In this document: positions 33,278 to 35,682 of the stretch, piece by piece | How positions within the stretch are numbered: the first letter of the stretch is position 1 | How the letters are laid out: each line of letters begins with the position of its first letter | Assembly: GCA_017479085.1 (NCBI GenBank) | Contig: JAFVCQ010000067.1 | Coordinates: 1-35,682 of the forward strand | Source: Lachnospiraceae bacterium | Lineage (GTDB): Bacteria; Bacillota; Clostridia; Lachnospirales; Lachnospiraceae | DNA: 35,682 bases | Direction: 5' to 3' | Notes under the pieces: generated by a model | What the model saw: the letters and a program-made list of their open reading frames with translations, nothing else | The model's database searches: none | What the model was told of the DNA's origin: nothing | Program-made: the position numbers and the translations under genes

Positions 33278-34603
33278 ATGAGGAGAAGTATCGCAAGGGG
33301 TTCCGTATTAGCAGTTGCTGCATTATCTGTTCTGCTTGGGGGGACTTCGAGTACGTCAAGTGTGAAGGAGCAGGTAAGCCGGACACCGGTCATTGTTGGC
33401 AAAGCGATTGGGCAGCATGCCATTGCAGGTAGTCTGGTGAAGGAGATTGCAGGGAAAACGGGTGCACAGGCAGATTCACTGCAGGTTGCGCAGGAGAATT
33501 CTGAGAAGCAACCAGAGGAAACGGTAGTGGAACAGGGGACACAGGATAGTGCTGCATTGGAAGTGAAGGATGCCAGGGTTGAGAGTAATCAGGTGGTTGC
33601 GAATATTGACAGTTATCTCAATATCCGTGAGGATGCATCAGAAGATGCAGAAGTGGTTGGCAAGTTCTATACAGGGAATGTCGGAACAGTCGTTGAGCGG
33701 GGAGAAGAGTGGTCTTTGGTATCTTCCGGTAATGCATATGGATATGTGAATAATGATTATCTGTTATTTGGCGAAGCTGCAGAGGAATATATTGAATATA
33801 ATTGTGATCAGGTGGCAAAGGTAACGACGGATACATTGAACATCCGGGCAGAAGAGTCGACAGACAGTGAAGTGGTCACCCTTTCGGATGAGGGTGACAA
33901 ATTAACCGTTCTCGGAGAGGAGAATGGCTGGGTAAAGGTAGCGGTTACGGACGATGCGGTTGGCTATGTGTCAAGTGATTATGTGTGTGTAGATTATATC
34001 TATGAAACAGCCGTTACGGTTGAGGAGGAACAGGAAGCAGAGGCAGAACGGATTGCAGCGGAACAGGAAGCGGAGGCAGAGCGAATCGCAGAGGAACGTG
34101 CCGCAGAGGAAGCATCGGAAGCAGCGGAGACTCCGGCCGTGACAACAGAAGCGCCTGCCACAGAGGCACCGGCAACGACGGAAGCACCTGCCACAGAGGC
34201 ACCTAAGCAGGAAGAGACCTACACGGAAGAGATTACACAGAGTTCTTCAGGGACGACAGGACAGGATGTTGCAGATTATGCAGTGCAGTTCGTAGGTAAC
34301 CCGTATGTATATGGTGGTACAAGCCTGACCAATGGGGCAGATTGTTCCGGATTTGTTCAGTCTGTATACAAGCACTTCGGATACTCTTTATCCAGAACTT
34401 CACAGAGTCAGGCGGGAGATGGAACTGCAGTCAGTGTAGATTCTTTACAGCCGGGAGACCTGTTGTTCTATCATGGATATGGACATGTTGCGATATACAT
34501 TGGAGGTGGACAGGTTGTACATGCAAGTACGGCGGCAACCGGAATCAAGATATCCAATTACGATTATTCACCGATTGATAAAGCAGTCAGAATCATCAAT
34601 TAA
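33278..34603 (+). CDS. Secreted NlpC/P60 cell-wall hydrolase with two SH3b domains
   Basis: A 441-residue peptidoglycan endopeptidase. A signal peptide (about 1-24, ARGSVLAVAALSVLLGG) is followed by two bacterial SH3 wall-binding domains (about 108-165 and 180-235; LNIRED and LNIRAE motifs). A charged repeat linker (EQEAEAERIA) and a TEAPATEAP-rich linker come next, then the NlpC/P60 domain. The catalytic set is Cys356 in GADCSGF, His403 in GHVAIYIGGG and His415 in VVHAS. It cuts peptide stems in the wall, usually D-gamma-Glu-mDAP type bonds. Confidence 0.95.
   Translation: MRRSIARGSVLAVAALSVLLGGTSSTSSVKEQVSRTPVIVGKAIGQHAIAGSLVKEIAGKTGAQADSLQVAQENSEKQPEETVVEQGTQDSAALEVKDARVESNQVVANIDSYLNIREDASEDAEVVGKFYTGNVGTVVERGEEWSLVSSGNAYGYVNNDYLLFGEAAEEYIEYNCDQVAKVTTDTLNIRAEESTDSEVVTLSDEGDKLTVLGEENGWVKVAVTDDAVGYVSSDYVCVDYIYETAVTVEEEQEAEAERIAAEQEAEAERIAEERAAEEASEAAETPAVTTEAPATEAPATTEAPATEAPKQEETYTEEITQSSSGTTGQDVADYAVQFVGNPYVYGGTSLTNGADCSGFVQSVYKHFGYSLSRTSQSQAGDGTAVSVDSLQPGDLLFYHGYGHVAIYIGGGQVVHASTAATGIKISNYDYSPIDKAVRIIN
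34028..34093 (+). repeat. 33-bp tandem repeat in the NlpC/P60 linker
   Basis: Two units of 11 codons, EQEAEAERIAA and EQEAEAERIAE (34028-34060 and 34061-34093), followed by a degenerate third. A second, Thr/Pro-rich array (TEAPATEAP) follows at about 34146-34205. Such arrays can vary in copy number between strains. Confidence 0.8.
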
Positions 34604-34617
34604 TAAGAGAAGGTATG

Positions 34618-34649
34618 AGAGCAGTCAGTTATGCTGGCTGTTCTTTTTT
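34618..34649 (+). terminator. Rho-independent terminator of the NlpC/P60 gene
   Basis: AGAGCAGTCAG and CTGGCTGTTCT form an 11-bp stem with a 5-nt loop, followed by six T. Confidence 0.9.
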
Positions 34650-34731
34650 GCGGATGGCAGGTGAAAAGCTACAGCTAAGGAGTGGAATTTGTTAAAAATA
34701 TGCAAGAATAGATAAAAATGCAAAAAAAGCT

Positions 34732-34760
34732 TTGGTATTTTATACAGAATATGTTATAAT
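34732..34760 (+). promoter_or_regulatory. Strong promoter for ppdK
   Basis: TTGGTA-17-TATAAT with a perfect, TG-extended -10. It is about 205 bp before the ppdK start. A second TATAAT lies at 34785-34790 without a good -35. Confidence 0.8.
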
Positions 34761-34766
34761 AATAAA

Positions 34767-34964
34767 CAGACTGTGGACAGGTTGTATAATTATCACGAGT
34801 AGCGCGTCTGACCGGCCTGCCGGTTATCGGCAGCTATCACATGGAATGGATCATTTTGTGGTATATGCAGTTAACTTAAGAATTTGCCTGTGGCAGATCC
34901 TGAGATGAACTGGTATAGCTTGTCCTGGTACACATTATTTAAACATGTAGGAGGTATGAAACAA
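34767..34964 (+). promoter_or_regulatory. Long structured 5' leader of ppdK
   Basis: About 198 nt with no gene. It contains two mutually exclusive hairpins, ACCGG-CCTG-CCGGT (34811-34824) and CTGCCG-GTTAT-CGGCAG (34817-34833). There is a 12-codon frame from the ATG at 34841 with no ribosome binding site. I recognise no known riboswitch. Confidence 0.4.
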
Positions 34965-35682
34965 ATGGCAAACAAGTGGGTTTATATGTTTAGTGAAGGT
35001 GACATGACCATGCGTAATCTTCTCGGTGGTAAGGGAGCGAACCTTGCTGAGATGACAAGCATCGGGCTTCCGGTACCACAGGGCTTCACTATTACAACAG
35101 AAGCTTGTACACAGTATTATGAGGATGGACGTAAGATCAATGATGAGATTATGTCTCAGGCATTAGAAGGCGTTAAGAAGATGGAAGAGATCAATGGCAA
35201 GAAGATTGGAGATCTTAAGAATCCTTTGCTGGTTTCTGTTCGTTCCGGTGCGAGAGCTTCGATGCCAGGTATGATGGATACGATCTTGAATCTTGGATTA
35301 AATGATGAAGTGGTTGCTGCTATGATTGCAGGCAATCCGGATCCTTCTTTTGAGCGTTTTGTATATGACTCTTATAGACGTTTCATTCAGATGTTCTCTG
35401 ATGTTGTTATGGAAGTGGGCAAGAAGTATTTTGAGCAGTTGATCGACAAGATGAAGGAAGAAAAGGGCGTGAAGTTTGATGTGGATCTGACTGCTGAAGA
35501 TCTGAAGACACTGGCTGAGCAGTTCAAGGCTGAGTACAAGAATCAGTTGGGAACTGATTTCCCATCCGACCCGGTAGAACAGTTGAAGCTTGCGATTGAG
35601 GCTGTTTTCCGTTCATGGGACAATCCTCGTGCGAATGTATATCGCCGTGACAATGATATCCCGTATTCATGGGGTACTGCAG
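34965..35682 (+). CDS. ppdK: Pyruvate, phosphate dikinase, 5' part (runs off the window)
   Basis: Interconverts pyruvate, ATP and phosphate with PEP, AMP and pyrophosphate; in anaerobes it often works in the glycolytic direction with PPi. The first 239 residues are present: MANKWVYMFSEGD, LLGGKGANLAEMTSIGLPVP, and VSVRSGARASMPGMMDTILN, the nucleotide-binding hallmark. The ATG at 34965 lies 10 nt after AGGAGG; the ATG at 34956 is only 1 nt after it and is rejected. Codon use (CGT, GGT, GCT) suggests high expression. The C-terminal part lies beyond the window. Confidence 0.95.
   Translation, partial: MANKWVYMFSEGDMTMRNLLGGKGANLAEMTSIGLPVPQGFTITTEACTQYYEDGRKINDEIMSQALEGVKKMEEINGKKIGDLKNPLLVSVRSGARASMPGMMDTILNLGLNDEVVAAMIAGNPDPSFERFVYDSYRRFIQMFSDVVMEVGKKYFEQLIDKMKEEKGVKFDVDLTAEDLKTLAEQFKAEYKNQLGTDFPSDPVEQLKLAIEAVFRSWDNPRANVYRRDNDIPYSWGTA

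Noticed and set aside
34790..34870. Cyclic-di-GMP riboswitch in the ppdK leader
   Set aside because: The CACGAGTAGCGCG segment recalls part of such switches, but the conserved core and receptor loops are missing.

Overview
This window looks like a chromosomal segment of a Gram-positive anaerobic Firmicute of class Clostridia, most likely family Lachnospiraceae. The reasons are moderate GC content, AGGAGG-type ribosome binding sites, SigA-type promoters, AddAB instead of RecBCD, a Feo locus with a FeoB-associated Cys-rich peptide, DUF1700/DUF4349 proteins, an Hyp/PreP-type M16 peptidase and pyruvate phosphate dikinase. Most of it is ordinary core genome; there is no prophage, CRISPR array or large island.

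Layout. 1-1.4 kb: a left-handed beta-helix (GlmU-like) transferase and a convergent membrane protein resembling an FMN-binding domain. 1.5-8.8 kb: addB-addA, overlapping by 4 bp. 8.9-11.8 kb: an N-terminally extended RsmH and a Cache/HAMP chemoreceptor. 12-13 kb: phosphotransacetylase. 13.1-17.2 kb: an iron-transport locus, with a divergent DtxR-like regulator, two FeoA proteins, FeoB, a 44-residue Cys-rich FeoB partner and an HMA-domain protein. A 20-bp dyad covers the feo -10 element. 17.3-18.4 kb: two small proteins of unknown function. 18.5-21.2 kb: a Tet(M)/EF-G-like GTPase joined in frame to a YacP/Rae1-type NYN nuclease domain but interrupted by a single amber codon. 21.3-23.7 kb: maf with a 78-bp MITE-like element at its start codon, a secreted transglutaminase-like protein and a DUF1700 protein. 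23.8-24 kb: tRNA-Val and tRNA-Met. 24.2-32.2 kb: M16C peptidase, DUF4349 lipoprotein, era, recO, a lipoprotein and glyS. 32.2-34.6 kb: a cytosolic PocR/MCP sensor and a secreted NlpC/P60 hydrolase with a WalR-like box. 35-35.7 kb: the 5' part of ppdK behind a leader of about 200 nt.

The most interesting points are: (1) the translational GTPase-NYN nuclease fusion, which would combine an A-site-binding factor with an A-site-type endonuclease, and its in-frame UAG; (2) the 78-bp inverted-repeat element with 8-bp target duplications, whose duplicated site contains the maf start codon; (3) the compact iron-regulated Feo locus with an operator-like dyad on its promoter; (4) a perfect two-half-site WalR-like box in the 5' region of the wall hydrolase gene; (5) the structured ppdK leader. 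All functions are read from sequence motifs without database searches.
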